From Alteromonas stellipolaris (GTDB taxonomy: Bacteria; Pseudomonadota; Gammaproteobacteria; Enterobacterales; Alteromonadaceae), in contig NZ_CP013926.1 of assembly GCF_001562115.1 (NCBI RefSeq), positions 3,410,001 to 3,474,000 on the forward strand: a stretch of DNA of 64,000 bases, given 5' to 3'. Of the stretch, positions 43,447-51,592 are shown piece after piece. The translations under genes were made by a program, and so were the position numbers. Each line of letters opens with the position of its first letter. Position 1 is the first letter of the stretch. The notes under the pieces are model-generated. The model was given only the letters and a program-made list of their open reading frames with translations. It did not search any database and was not told the DNA's origin.

Positions 43447-44955
43447 ATGAAAACAACCAAGATAATTACCTCTCTCGCGCTCTCTATTTGCGTAGCTTCA
43501 TTGTTGGGCTGCACAAAACCTGAAACTTCGCAGCTAAATATCCCTTCAACAAAAGACTCTACGGAAGCCGAGCTTTTACTAGTCGGCCTTGCAGAACGAA
43601 TTCGTATTGAAGGGCAAGAGGTTGATTTTCAGTCTTTAGCGCAGCGGCAAGCCCTTTATAATGTGCCAGGGGTTTCTGTCGCTTATATGAAAAATGGGCA
43701 GCTAGCTTGGACGTTAGAACATGGCGTTAAAGATGTAGCCTCTGGATTAGTTGTTGATGAAGATACAGTATTTCAGGCCGGTAGCATTTCTAAACCCGCC
43801 TTTGCCACGGTACTGATGAAATATCGCCAAGATAACCCGCTAGATTTAGATACAGACGTAAACAACTTACTCACCAGCTGGCAACTCCCAGAACATGAAT
43901 GGACTGGACAAGAGGTGGTTTCATTACGTAGGTTGTTGAGTCATACCGCTGGCACTACAGTGCATGGTTTCCCTGGTTACGCGGCCGGTGAACCGGTGCC
44001 TACTTTGCAGCAAGTGTTAGATGGTGTGGAGCCTGCTAATACCAGCGCGGTAGTGGTTGACCTTCGACCCGGCACGCAAATGCGCTATTCAGGTGGTGGT
44101 ACTACGCTCGCTCAACTTACCTTACAAGACATAGCCAACGAATCCTTGCCGACAATGGCACAACGGCTTTTGTTTAAGCCGTTAGGTATGTCGCGCTCTG
44201 GTTTCGAACAGCCCATATCGCCTAAGTTATCGAACAATATGGCTACGCCCTACAATGATGACGGTAGCCCAGTAGAAGGTGGCGCTCATACTTATGCGAC
44301 GCTTGCAGCTGCGGGCATGTGGAGTACACCATCAGATATGTTGAAAATGGCAAGCGGCGTACGTAGCGCATATTTAGGGTTAGAAACTGATTGGATAACG
44401 AAGGCTACTGCACAAGAAATATTAACCAATAATACGCCAAGCAATAAAGCGCCCAATGTAGGAATAGGCTTTTTTATCAATATGGATGAAGACGGTGAAA
44501 TTGTCGGCTTTGGGCATGGCGGCGCAGATAAAGGTTTTATGTCGCAGTTATATATTGAGTTAGGTACCGGCAACGGCTACGCCATCATGACTAACAGCGA
44601 TAACGGTAGCCAGTTAATTAGCGAATTAGAAGTTCGCCTAAAAGAAGCGCTGGATGTGGGGTACTCGCAAGCTGAAGTTAAACCTTTAGTGCCAATCAGC
44701 CAAACACAGCTGAGTAAGTATATAGGTATTTACGTGGTAACAGACCCTGTTGATGTTGAAATGGTATTGCAGGAAGCAAAAAACGGCTTCGTGCTTAATG
44801 CTTTACCGTACATTGAAAATGAAAGGTATTTTCATGAGGGTGATGGCCGCTTTTTTGCCAAGAACGGAAGTAGTATCAGCTTTGAGATTGACGACAACGG
44901 AATCGTTAAGACGATTGTGATGGATGGTGACATACGGGGTGAGAAGAAAGAGTAA
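43447..44955 (+). CDS. serine hydrolase (class C beta-lactamase/penicillin-binding family) lipoprotein
   Basis: 502 residues. Lipoprotein signal with lipobox LLGC (Cys22). Beta-lactamase-like domain at about 60-385: catalytic S113-x-x-K116 in AGSISKPAF, YSG motif in MRYSGGGTTLAQL, and HGG (HGGADKGF) near the end of the domain. A C-terminal lipocalin-like domain (IGIYVVTDPVDVEMVLQEAKNGFVLNALPYIENERYFHEGDGRFFAKNG) follows, as in many esterase/peptidase-type relatives. Likely an envelope esterase or D-amino-acid peptidase rather than a true beta-lactamase. A split REP element follows its stop. Confidence 0.87.
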   Translation: MKTTKIITSLALSICVASLLGCTKPETSQLNIPSTKDSTEAELLLVGLAERIRIEGQEVDFQSLAQRQALYNVPGVSVAYMKNGQLAWTLEHGVKDVASGLVVDEDTVFQAGSISKPAFATVLMKYRQDNPLDLDTDVNNLLTSWQLPEHEWTGQEVVSLRRLLSHTAGTTVHGFPGYAAGEPVPTLQQVLDGVEPANTSAVVVDLRPGTQMRYSGGGTTLAQLTLQDIANESLPTMAQRLLFKPLGMSRSGFEQPISPKLSNNMATPYNDDGSPVEGGAHTYATLAAAGMWSTPSDMLKMASGVRSAYLGLETDWITKATAQEILTNNTPSNKAPNVGIGFFINMDEDGEIVGFGHGGADKGFMSQLYIELGTGNGYAIMTNSDNGSQLISELEVRLKEALDVGYSQAEVKPLVPISQTQLSKYIGIYVVTDPVDVEMVLQEAKNGFVLNALPYIENERYFHEGDGRFFAKNGSSISFEIDDNGIVKTIVMDGDIRGEKKE

Positions 44956-44956
44956 G

Positions 44957-45210
44957 AAAAATGGGGCAGAGTACTTTCTAGAGATAATGTGTACTAGCTC
45001 AGACCTGATCTGACAGTTACCCAGTTTTTCTGGTGCCAGCGTCAGATTAGATTTGAGCTAAATTCTTCTCAGCCCAAATCTGTTTCCTACCTTTTGGTTT
45101 GTTTAATAAAGATTCGACACCTTTATCAAACTGGGTAACTCTCATCTTTTCAAGTCGATGTGTCAGATCTGGTCGGAACTAATTCAGATAATGTACTCTG
45201 CCCCTTTTAT
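44957..45210. repeat. REP-like palindrome, copy 11, split by an insertion
   Basis: Left arm ATGGGGCAGAGTAC (44961-44974) and right arm GTACTCTGCCCCTTTTATT (45193-45211) are about 220 bases apart instead of the usual 15-25, because a 195-base element lies between them (next entry). Past 45211 to 45377 nothing is recognised. Confidence 0.8.
44991..45185. mobile_element. 195-bp MITE-like element with TIRs and 9-bp target duplication
   Basis: Flanked by identical 9-mers AGATAATGT (44982-44990 and 45186-45194). Its ends are imperfect inverted repeats: about 20 of 25 positions match, with the core GACCTGATCTGACA / TGTCAGATCTGGTC. A further inverted pair AGTTACCCAGTTT / AAACTGGGTAACT lies inside. 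No coding capacity, so it needs a transposase in trans. The 9-base duplication fits several DDE families; I cannot name the parent IS. Confidence 0.75.
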
Positions 45211-45377
45211 TCATCATGTTCATCTGCCTATCTTTAACTCTCTATTGAGTAATTTGAGATAGGCAGTTACACCAAATTAGTTCACTCTCGGCAGGTTTCA
45301 TGCCGTCGTCGTTATTAGGCCATCATGTAATGGTTTTACTGTTATTGCGCTTCAGTCAAAAAGACAGTTTGCAACAT

Positions 45378-46235
45378 TTAGTCGCAGGTATTTATCCAAG
45401 ACTTTGGCACTTCTATTTCATTACCTATGTAACGGGTTTCTCCATCATAATAAAGGCTTCCATTAGACATAGATACTATCTTCATAAAGGCGTTACTTGA
45501 CCCAGTATAGGTAAGCCTGCCTCGTACTGTGTTTCTTTCACCAGAATTAAACAGTCCCTTTCCGACAAAGTTCACTTGCGCGCAATCCCCCGCTTTCAAA
45601 CCAAGGCTAGGATCCATCAAATTAATTATTTGATCAAATTCATTTTGTGTTTCATAACGAAAAACGCGAGAGTTGACCTCGTCTTCATCATTGCTATCAA
45701 ACCAAACCCATTTCAATTCGTTGTCGTTTATTCTTGATATTATAAGCTTCCCACCATCAGTGCATTTTCCTACGCCTCTGGTAATACTCTCTCTAAAAAC
45801 CATTTTATTTGTCGATTTTGAAATTAACGTTAAAGGCCCTCCGCAAGCTAATGATGGGTAATCGATGCGATAATCACCCTCATTCAAAACTACCTTAATT
45901 GTCCATTTAGATCCGCTGCTCTGATACCCTACGCCTGCCCAAGAACCTAAAAAAGAAAACTCCACAGAAGCATTCTCCTTAATGGTATTTTTGTTTACTT
46001 GCTTTTTATTCGACGCATCAAATATCAAAAAATAATATGCCACCCCAATAATTAGTAGGGCAAGTGTAACGACAGTGAGGTTTCGAATTGTATTGTTGGG
46101 CATTTGGGCTTTTAAATCTTGTTCGGTTTCGCTTGCCAACAACTCTTGCTTAAGTTTCTGAAATTCGCATTCAGACAATGCGCCGCTTTCTTTTAGCTTT
46201 ACAAGTTCCTTTATTTGTTCGACTTTTCCATTCAT
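45378..46235 (-). CDS. SHOCT-domain membrane protein
   Basis: 285 residues. N-terminus MNGKVEQIKELVKLKESGALSECEFQKLKQELLASE is a SHOCT domain (short C-terminal-type helix pair, here N-terminal). A single membrane segment follows at about 50-72 (IRNLTVVTLALLIIGVAYYFLIF), then about 210 residues outside, with a Cys pair (SLACGGPL / GKCTDGG) and a beta-rich C-terminus (GKGLFNSGERNTVRGRLTYTGSSNAFMKIVSMSNGSLYYDGE). I do not recognise that domain. AT-rich compared with neighbours, suggesting transfer. Single gene. Confidence 0.75.
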   Translation of the reverse strand: MNGKVEQIKELVKLKESGALSECEFQKLKQELLASETEQDLKAQMPNNTIRNLTVVTLALLIIGVAYYFLIFDASNKKQVNKNTIKENASVEFSFLGSWAGVGYQSSGSKWTIKVVLNEGDYRIDYPSLACGGPLTLISKSTNKMVFRESITRGVGKCTDGGKLIISRINDNELKWVWFDSNDEDEVNSRVFRYETQNEFDQIINLMDPSLGLKAGDCAQVNFVGKGLFNSGERNTVRGRLTYTGSSNAFMKIVSMSNGSLYYDGETRYIGNEIEVPKSWINTCD

Positions 46236-46713
46236 TTACTTTTCTCTAATTTAAATATTGCGATATCGGCGTGAATCATAAAACTATAGGTTTACATAAT
46301 AAGCAAGACCGTCATCTTTAGAAATGGAAAAATGACATGCGTGACGACTCTGCTCTAGGTTATTGATGCAGATAACTTTACCTGTTTTGAGATTGTCTTT
46401 AAAAGTAGATGTGTGCGTAAGTCTGATTTTTACTTAACGGTATTTATCCTTTTACTCGCGTGAGGTAACAATAAATCTACCAATTCAGGCGCAACGCTAC
46501 CCCAGTAACTGCCTAGCAACCTGTCTCCCCTGAATCCGTTGCTGATGTTGATTATTAAGAATAAGGGGTCAGAGTACTTTTATTTTGTATAAATGCCTAC
46601 CGACCCAACTTTTCATCACTGTCTTTTAGATTAGTTTTAACTGGTACAGGGTTGTAGCTAAAGCTGAATTTATCCATCGTGATAAATAACAATCCAATAT
46701 GGCAGATTTAGAG
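46236..46713. other. intergenic region upstream of RAYT
   Basis: About 480 bases that hold one REP-like palindrome at its right part (46557-46610) and otherwise no gene or clear hairpin. The start of the RAYT gene is the next feature. Confidence 0.5.
46557..46610. repeat. REP-like palindrome, copy 12, upstream of RAYT
   Basis: AATAAGGGGTCAGAGTAC is a perfect left arm; the right arm is degenerate (CCTACCGACCCAAC). It lies 100 bases upstream of the transposase gene. Confidence 0.8.
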
Positions 46714-47409
46714 ATGGCCAGGAAAAGACGACTAGCACCAGCAGGCTTTGCACAACACGTTATTCAAAGAGGTAATAACCGGTCCATTTGTTTTGTCTGT
46801 GAAAGTGACTACATTGCTTACATCCACTGGTTGAAGAAATTTTCCCTACAATTTGATGTTAGCATTCATGCATGGGTGCTAATGACTAATCATACCCACC
46901 TCCTTTGTACCCCTAAATATGATAACCGCGGTGTGAGCGCTATGATGCAGCCTTTAGGGCGCATGTATGTTAGGTACTTTAACCAAAAATACAAGCGGAC
47001 TGGAACCCTGTGGGAAGGTGGATTTACCTCTAGCTTGGTAGATTCAGAAGAATATCTGCTTACCGTATACAGATACATTGAACTCAACCCTGTAAGGGCG
47101 AAAATGGTGTTAGACCCAGCGGAATATAAATGGTCTAGCTACACAATAAACGCGTTAGGGGTAAAATCGACACTATGCTGCGCCCACAGAGTATATTTAT
47201 CTTTAGGGAAAACTGAAACTGAGCGCATGAAAGCCTACCGTACACTTTTCGAGACTGAAATCTCCCAAACACTTATTGGCAATATTCAATACTGCTCAAA
47301 AAAAGAGTTAGTATTAGGTAACAATAAATTTAAACAACAAATTGAAAACCTAACCGGTATCGCCCTAAAAAACGAAAAATTAGGGCGCCCACCAAAAAGT
47401 GAGGACTGA
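46714..47409 (+). CDS. REP-associated tyrosine transposase (RAYT, Y1_Tnp/IS200-like)
   Basis: 231 residues from the ATG beginning MARKRRL, the usual RAYT start; the frame opens 15 bases earlier. HUH motif NHTHLL (His60-x-His62) and the conserved YRYIELNPVRA with a likely catalytic Tyr121 identify a Y1 single-strand nuclease. IRGNN-type N-terminal block VIQRGNNRSICF and GTLWEGGFTSSLVDSEEYLL complete the RAYT pattern. RAYTs act on REP palindromes, and the same palindromes flank this gene (copies 12 and 13) and are spread over the preceding 35 kb. It looks intact. Confidence 0.9.
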   Translation: MARKRRLAPAGFAQHVIQRGNNRSICFVCESDYIAYIHWLKKFSLQFDVSIHAWVLMTNHTHLLCTPKYDNRGVSAMMQPLGRMYVRYFNQKYKRTGTLWEGGFTSSLVDSEEYLLTVYRYIELNPVRAKMVLDPAEYKWSSYTINALGVKSTLCCAHRVYLSLGKTETERMKAYRTLFETEISQTLIGNIQYCSKKELVLGNNKFKQQIENLTGIALKNEKLGRPPKSED

Positions 47410-47426
47410 GAATTTTGAAGGATAAT

Positions 47427-47447
47427 GTACTCTGACCCCTTTATTTA
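47427..47447. repeat. REP-like right arm, copy 13, downstream of RAYT
   Basis: GTACTCTGACCCCTTTATTTA, identical to the right arms at 13951-13980 and 25399-25419 apart from one base. Only one arm is seen here. Confidence 0.85.
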
Positions 47448-47633
47448 GATAAACCAGTTTTTAACTTAACAGTCCCAAAGGCTCTTGCTGGTTTTAAATT
47501 GGCAGAGTTAGCAGTAGATGCATCACCTGAAGGCACATTAAATCCAGAATACTTTCAATATAGGTTATTGAATTTGCATGAACTATTAAAAGTTAGCTTT
47601 ATGAGGATAGCACCTGGATTTAAAAAATTATAA
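47445..47633 (+). pseudogene. truncated gene fragment, C-terminal end
   Basis: Starting inside the REP arm, a frame without a start codon reads LDKPVFNLTVPKALAGFKLAELAV and continues to HELLKVSFMRIAPGFKKL before TAA at 47631-47633. The first part resembles the end of ATP-type PEP carboxykinase (PVFNLxVPKAL); the rest does not match it well. It is either a decayed gene cut by the REP/RAYT insertion or chance. The bases from here to 47714 hold no feature. Confidence 0.35.
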
Positions 47634-47714
47634 ACGGCCTAAAACAAATTTACATACGATTAGTTTGAAGCAATTTAGCAGCTTTAATATTAAAGCTTAA
47701 TTACAGTATATGCT

Positions 47715-49643
47715 TCAGGATTTATCAGGCAAGTTCGCATCGCTAATTAAGCCCTTTTCTCCATTTTTTTCCGTTTTATCAAACCTTTTTACTAAGAAAT
47801 AATCATCTTCTTTCAAAGAAGTTGCAAGATCATTATCAACCACTATTATTTGATAATTATCCTTAAGCGTTAATTCACTCAGATCAACCATAGCTTTATA
47901 AATTTGTTCATATATTGCAGGGTCAGACAAACTACTATCATCTCCCTCTCGTGCATATTTTCCTATATTTTGTCCTGGAGTATCTAAAAGTAATGTCGTT
48001 GGCAAGTAACCTCCATTTTCTATAAGGTATTTTAACCTCGAAATATACAAATAGACTGACATTAATGTCCTCACACCACCCGAGGAGTTTTTAGAATATG
48101 AACGTTTTCTAAAGTTCGGCATAAACTTTTTATCGATAGATGAGCCATAGATCCTTGTCAGTTTAGAATCGTTCATTAAGCGATTAAAATGCGTAGATAG
48201 TTTATTTATAATATCATCAGTGGATATTAGTTGAGATTCAACTTTTTCCAAATCGCCTTTCAATTTTTTAATATGCAATTCTTTACTTTCAATTCGAGAA
48301 TACATTTCATTCAGTTTCTTCAGCAACTTGGAGTTTTTTTCTAACTCTACTAATTTGCTAGTTAATGAGCGCCTCAGAGCTTCAGCTCTTGAAATCATCT
48401 CTATAATTGGAGATAAGGCTTCTAAATTATTAAGTTCAAAATCACTTCTTATTTGCTTTAAAGTTGTTTTTCTTTCTATTAAGTCTTGATCTAAGAGAGT
48501 GATGTCACTTTTAACCTTATCAATTGCTTTTGTACAACCAGATAATCTATTTCTTAAGGAGCGCTGTTCATGCTCTAATTCTTCATTAGTTAAAACATCA
48601 TCATTTAGTTGAATGGTTCCATTACAAGTAGGACAACTTACATCTTTTTTGAGTAGCTCATCAGTACTTAAGTTATTCCTCATTATAATTGATTCTTTAA
48701 TACAACTTAAGTCTTTTTCATATGAAGCCTTTAAACGCTTATAATCAGTTAACTTAACTTTTAAGGAATCTTTTTTGGCTTCTAGTGTTTGAATATTTTC
48801 ATCTAAAAGCTTTATTTCTGAACTAAATTCACTTGATGTAGATGATGCGAGGTTACTATCATTTTTTAATAAATTAATTTCCTCGTCAATTCCTTCTAAC
48901 TCTTCACGTAAGCTAGAGACTTCTTCATCATAATTAACTTTTGAACCTGTAGCCTGTAAAAAAGTATCAACTGATTTTGCTTGGTTACTCAGTGATTTAA
49001 ACTCTACAGACTCCTCTTTAATCTCTTGATTTAATTTAGATACCTGATCATCATGGACCCCATATATAAATTTTTGTACTTCAACATTTCTGTTAAACTT
49101 AAAACCATTAGCTAAATCCATTAAATTATCACTTGCAACACGCTTCTGCTTTAAATGGATTAACTTCATCAAATCACGAAAGCTCAAGCGGCTACTATCA
49201 GAATCGTCGCGAGTTTTTGATTGTTTAAGTCTAACCTTTGGGATTTCTAAATAATCTAATAATAGATTTGAAATCCAACCATCAGGCTCAGTACCTTCAG
49301 GTGAAGCTGAACACAACATAGGATAATGGTCATTGACACTTTCATAATTGCAATCATAAACTTTAATAAGGTTTACTTTTTCGCCCAATACTCGGCATAG
49401 AGTAACGACTTTACTATTTAACAACACCTCTAAGCATACTGTTCTTCCATAAGTCGTAATTTCATCATTATCTAGATCTCCAAACTTTCCTCCTAAAGCA
49501 AAATTAATAAGATTCAAGATGCTAGATTTACCTGAATCAAGATCTCCCCATATTAGGTTTAATCCTGTTTCAAATCGGCAACAATATTCACGATCAATAC
49601 CTACAATTATTAATCTTTTAAATTCCATTTTTACTTTGTTCAT
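47715..49643 (-). CDS. ABC-3C-type ATPase with zinc hook (Rad50/SMC-like)
   Basis: 642 residues. N-terminal Walker A GDLDSGKSS at 33-41; a long coiled coil (about 200-330 and 365-480) broken by the zinc-hook pair C337-P-T-C340; ABC signature SSGG at 520-523; Walker B LLLDTP with Asp554. This is the layout of a chromosome-type ABC ATPase, but it is encoded in a three-gene unit with a small middle protein and an alpha/beta hydrolase, matching ABC three-component (ABC-3C) conflict systems. Overlaps the middle gene by ATGA. AT-rich, unlike flanking genes. Probably dimerises through the hook and senses invading nucleic acid; role inferred. Confidence 0.85.
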   Translation of the reverse strand: MNKVKMEFKRLIIVGIDREYCCRFETGLNLIWGDLDSGKSSILNLINFALGGKFGDLDNDEITTYGRTVCLEVLLNSKVVTLCRVLGEKVNLIKVYDCNYESVNDHYPMLCSASPEGTEPDGWISNLLLDYLEIPKVRLKQSKTRDDSDSSRLSFRDLMKLIHLKQKRVASDNLMDLANGFKFNRNVEVQKFIYGVHDDQVSKLNQEIKEESVEFKSLSNQAKSVDTFLQATGSKVNYDEEVSSLREELEGIDEEINLLKNDSNLASSTSSEFSSEIKLLDENIQTLEAKKDSLKVKLTDYKRLKASYEKDLSCIKESIIMRNNLSTDELLKKDVSCPTCNGTIQLNDDVLTNEELEHEQRSLRNRLSGCTKAIDKVKSDITLLDQDLIERKTTLKQIRSDFELNNLEALSPIIEMISRAEALRRSLTSKLVELEKNSKLLKKLNEMYSRIESKELHIKKLKGDLEKVESQLISTDDIINKLSTHFNRLMNDSKLTRIYGSSIDKKFMPNFRKRSYSKNSSGGVRTLMSVYLYISRLKYLIENGGYLPTTLLLDTPGQNIGKYAREGDDSSLSDPAIYEQIYKAMVDLSELTLKDNYQIIVVDNDLATSLKEDDYFLVKRFDKTEKNGEKGLISDANLPDKS

Positions 49644-50104
49644 GAATTCTCCGATACAACCTTAATCAGCTTAGCTTCAGTTAACGAGGCTAGTTTTTTA
49701 AATATTGGTAAATTATTATTCAGATATTCTGACGAGGTACTTATATTAGTTAACTCTTTAATTTCAATAAAACCATCTTGACTTAAGCCAACTTTGTTCA
49801 ATTCTTTTAGAAAAACAAAGGGAATGAGTGCTTCACTTCTATCCCTTATATCTGAAAATTGATATCCTTTTTCATATAAATCCTGCTGATACCCTTCAAC
49901 ATTTCCTAAGTTCAATACATTAGATATTCTTTTTAATAAAAAAGGGTTATTAATAATAAAATACAATATTTCTAGCTTTTCAACCGATAATACTTTCTTT
50001 CCTGTCCTATTTTTAGATAAATTAACTATTAAGAAAGTAACTAAAAATATTCGGTAATATCTTTCATTTCTATAATCAAACAAGCTACATAACCTCACTT
50101 TCAA
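49640..50104 (-). CDS. ABC-3C middle component-like protein
   Basis: About 154 residues if read from TTG 50104; GTG 50098 or a TTG inside are alternatives, since AGTGAGG in the overlapping hydrolase gene is the likely ribosome site. All-helical, Lys/Asn/Leu-rich, with DYRNERYYRIFLVTFLIVNLSKN and IIEIKELTN-type wHTH-like segments. Its place, between an ABC ATPase (4-base overlap) and an effector-type hydrolase (20-base overlap), is that of the ABC-3C middle component that bridges the two. I have no direct family match. Confidence 0.65.
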   Translation of the reverse strand: MKVRLCSLFDYRNERYYRIFLVTFLIVNLSKNRTGKKVLSVEKLEILYFIINNPFLLKRISNVLNLGNVEGYQQDLYEKGYQFSDIRDRSEALIPFVFLKELNKVGLSQDGFIEIKELTNISTSSEYLNNNLPIFKKLASLTEAKLIKVVSENS

Positions 50105-51287
50105 TAGCGTTTATAGTTACTTTTTCACACCAGTTAATCTTTAGATTCAGCTTATTAGCTTCTTGATGGAGAATTCCTTTTTTATGTAAAAAGTTAAGAT
50201 AATCCACAATACAATCCAATGAACTTTTGTCTAATTCAACTATTTTACTATGTATTTCTTTAACGACTTCACTATTAGACTTTATCCCCTTACAAGAACC
50301 GTAAGTTCTATATAAACTGATAACTTTAGTCTTGAGCTCATTAAAAGTTTCAAGCTCACTTTTCTTAGCAGATTTCATTATCAGTTCAGCATGGAAGAAA
50401 GACTCTTTCGCATCTTCTATTAACTTTTCTTCAATTGAAGCTAAAGCCATTTTAATAACAAATATTTCTTTATCATAAGAATGTTCACTGGAGTCATACT
50501 CTGTTTGCGTCAATTTCTTTTGACTATGACTATGCAAAATATCTATCAAATATTTGTTTACTGCTTTATAAGTTTGACTTTTAGAATCAGTAGGCTTACA
50601 AATTTCGCTATGACTTACTGGTAAGGTTTTAGATTTGAATTTTTTAGTAGTATTTGGGGTTGCACTTAATTCCCCGACACATTCATCATGCTGTGCTTCA
50701 ATGTAATAACTTTTTGGCAGGTTATCAAATTTATCTACCCAAAGGTCATTTAACGTAGTCATGTCCTTATTTAGAGGCTTTAATTCTTTAGAATTTACAT
50801 TGATGGGGCCTAGTATTAATGCTGGAAATGCTCCCCTATGTGGAGTAGCTAACGATATGTAACCTATGACGGGCAAATTAATATCATCATATTCATCAGC
50901 TAAATGATTCAAAATGAAGTTCTTTGCAATTAAGCCTCCCATACTATGACAAATAAAGACAATGCTATCATAGCCTTCTGATTCAACTTCTAAAAAAGTA
51001 GCTAAAGCGTTTGTTAAAGAGTCAATAGATGAGTTTTTACGAATTTTTGGCTTATTAAAATTAAGACCAGGGACTTTATTGATTAAGCCTACAAATGAGT
51101 TAGTAACTACGTTTTGAGTCAGGTTTACGATCTTCGTAAAGTAATCAAATTCAATAAGATCAACCTTGTGTCTTATTTTATCGTTTTCTGCTAATAAATC
51201 AGGGAAGGCAGCACCACTCTCTTCATTTACCCAAGTTTTATCACCACCAGTAAGCCCATGAACCATAACTACAAGTGTTTTACTCAT
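50085..51287 (-). CDS. alpha/beta-hydrolase effector of ABC-3C system
   Basis: 400 residues. Residues about 1-250 form a lipase-type alpha/beta hydrolase (PGAP1/DUF676-like): oxyanion HGLTGG at 10-15, nucleophile S115 in CHSMGG, and His226 in VSHSEICKP with Asp201 as possible acid. Residues about 260-400 are helical and probably form the C-terminal domain that docks to the middle component. No signal peptide, so it acts inside the cell, for example on membrane lipids. First gene of the leftward three-gene cassette. The effector role is inferred from ABC-3C precedent. Confidence 0.78.
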   Translation of the reverse strand: MSKTLVVMVHGLTGGDKTWVNEESGAAFPDLLAENDKIRHKVDLIEFDYFTKIVNLTQNVVTNSFVGLINKVPGLNFNKPKIRKNSSIDSLTNALATFLEVESEGYDSIVFICHSMGGLIAKNFILNHLADEYDDINLPVIGYISLATPHRGAFPALILGPINVNSKELKPLNKDMTTLNDLWVDKFDNLPKSYYIEAQHDECVGELSATPNTTKKFKSKTLPVSHSEICKPTDSKSQTYKAVNKYLIDILHSHSQKKLTQTEYDSSEHSYDKEIFVIKMALASIEEKLIEDAKESFFHAELIMKSAKKSELETFNELKTKVISLYRTYGSCKGIKSNSEVVKEIHSKIVELDKSSLDCIVDYLNFLHKKGILHQEANKLNLKINWCEKVTINAIESEVM

Positions 51288-51592
51288 CTACTATCCTCGC
51301 TCATATAAAATTGCCAGGATCAATAACCTTTAAAGCATATCCTGTTGCTATATTAAGTTTACATTTAGTATCAATAGTCTAACCTAGAATTTAAGACTTA
51401 AAAATAAGTAACTAACATTTAAAGGAAAAATAATACTCTCTTTAAATCTAGATCAATACATTAATATGAAATATGGCGGCATTACTCCAATCTTTAACTG
51501 ATAAAAGTAATAGAAACAAAAAAGCGAGCTTATTAGCTCGCTTTTCATTATTTTTACTTTCAAACTTTATTCGAAAGTGACATCAACCAGCC
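51288..51592. other. AT-rich junction between ABC-3C cassette and gcvP
   Basis: About 305 bases; the left part must hold the promoter of the cassette (no clear -35/-10 seen). A strong hairpin at 51520-51545 ends gcvP transcription. Confidence 0.55.
51520..51545 (-). terminator. intrinsic terminator of gcvTHP
   Basis: AAAAGCGAGCT-TATT-AGCTCGCTTTT, an 11-bp perfect stem; leftward transcripts run into TTTTTGTTTC. Confidence 0.85.

Noticed and set aside
43447..44955. Calling the serine hydrolase an AmpC beta-lactamase
   Set aside because: The lipobox, long spacer and C-terminal lipocalin-like domain fit esterase or peptidase relatives better.
45300..45500. 66-aa rightward frame
   Set aside because: It overlaps the 3' end of the SHOCT gene on the other strand and has no gene-like features.
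47445..47633. Annotating the fragment as a pckA pseudogene
   Set aside because: Only the first dozen residues resemble the PckA end; the remainder does not align, so it was left as an unassigned fragment.
47715..49643. Calling the ATPase RecN or SbcC
   Set aside because: The length, single zinc-hook pair in a short coil and the operon with a hydrolase and small protein do not fit either.
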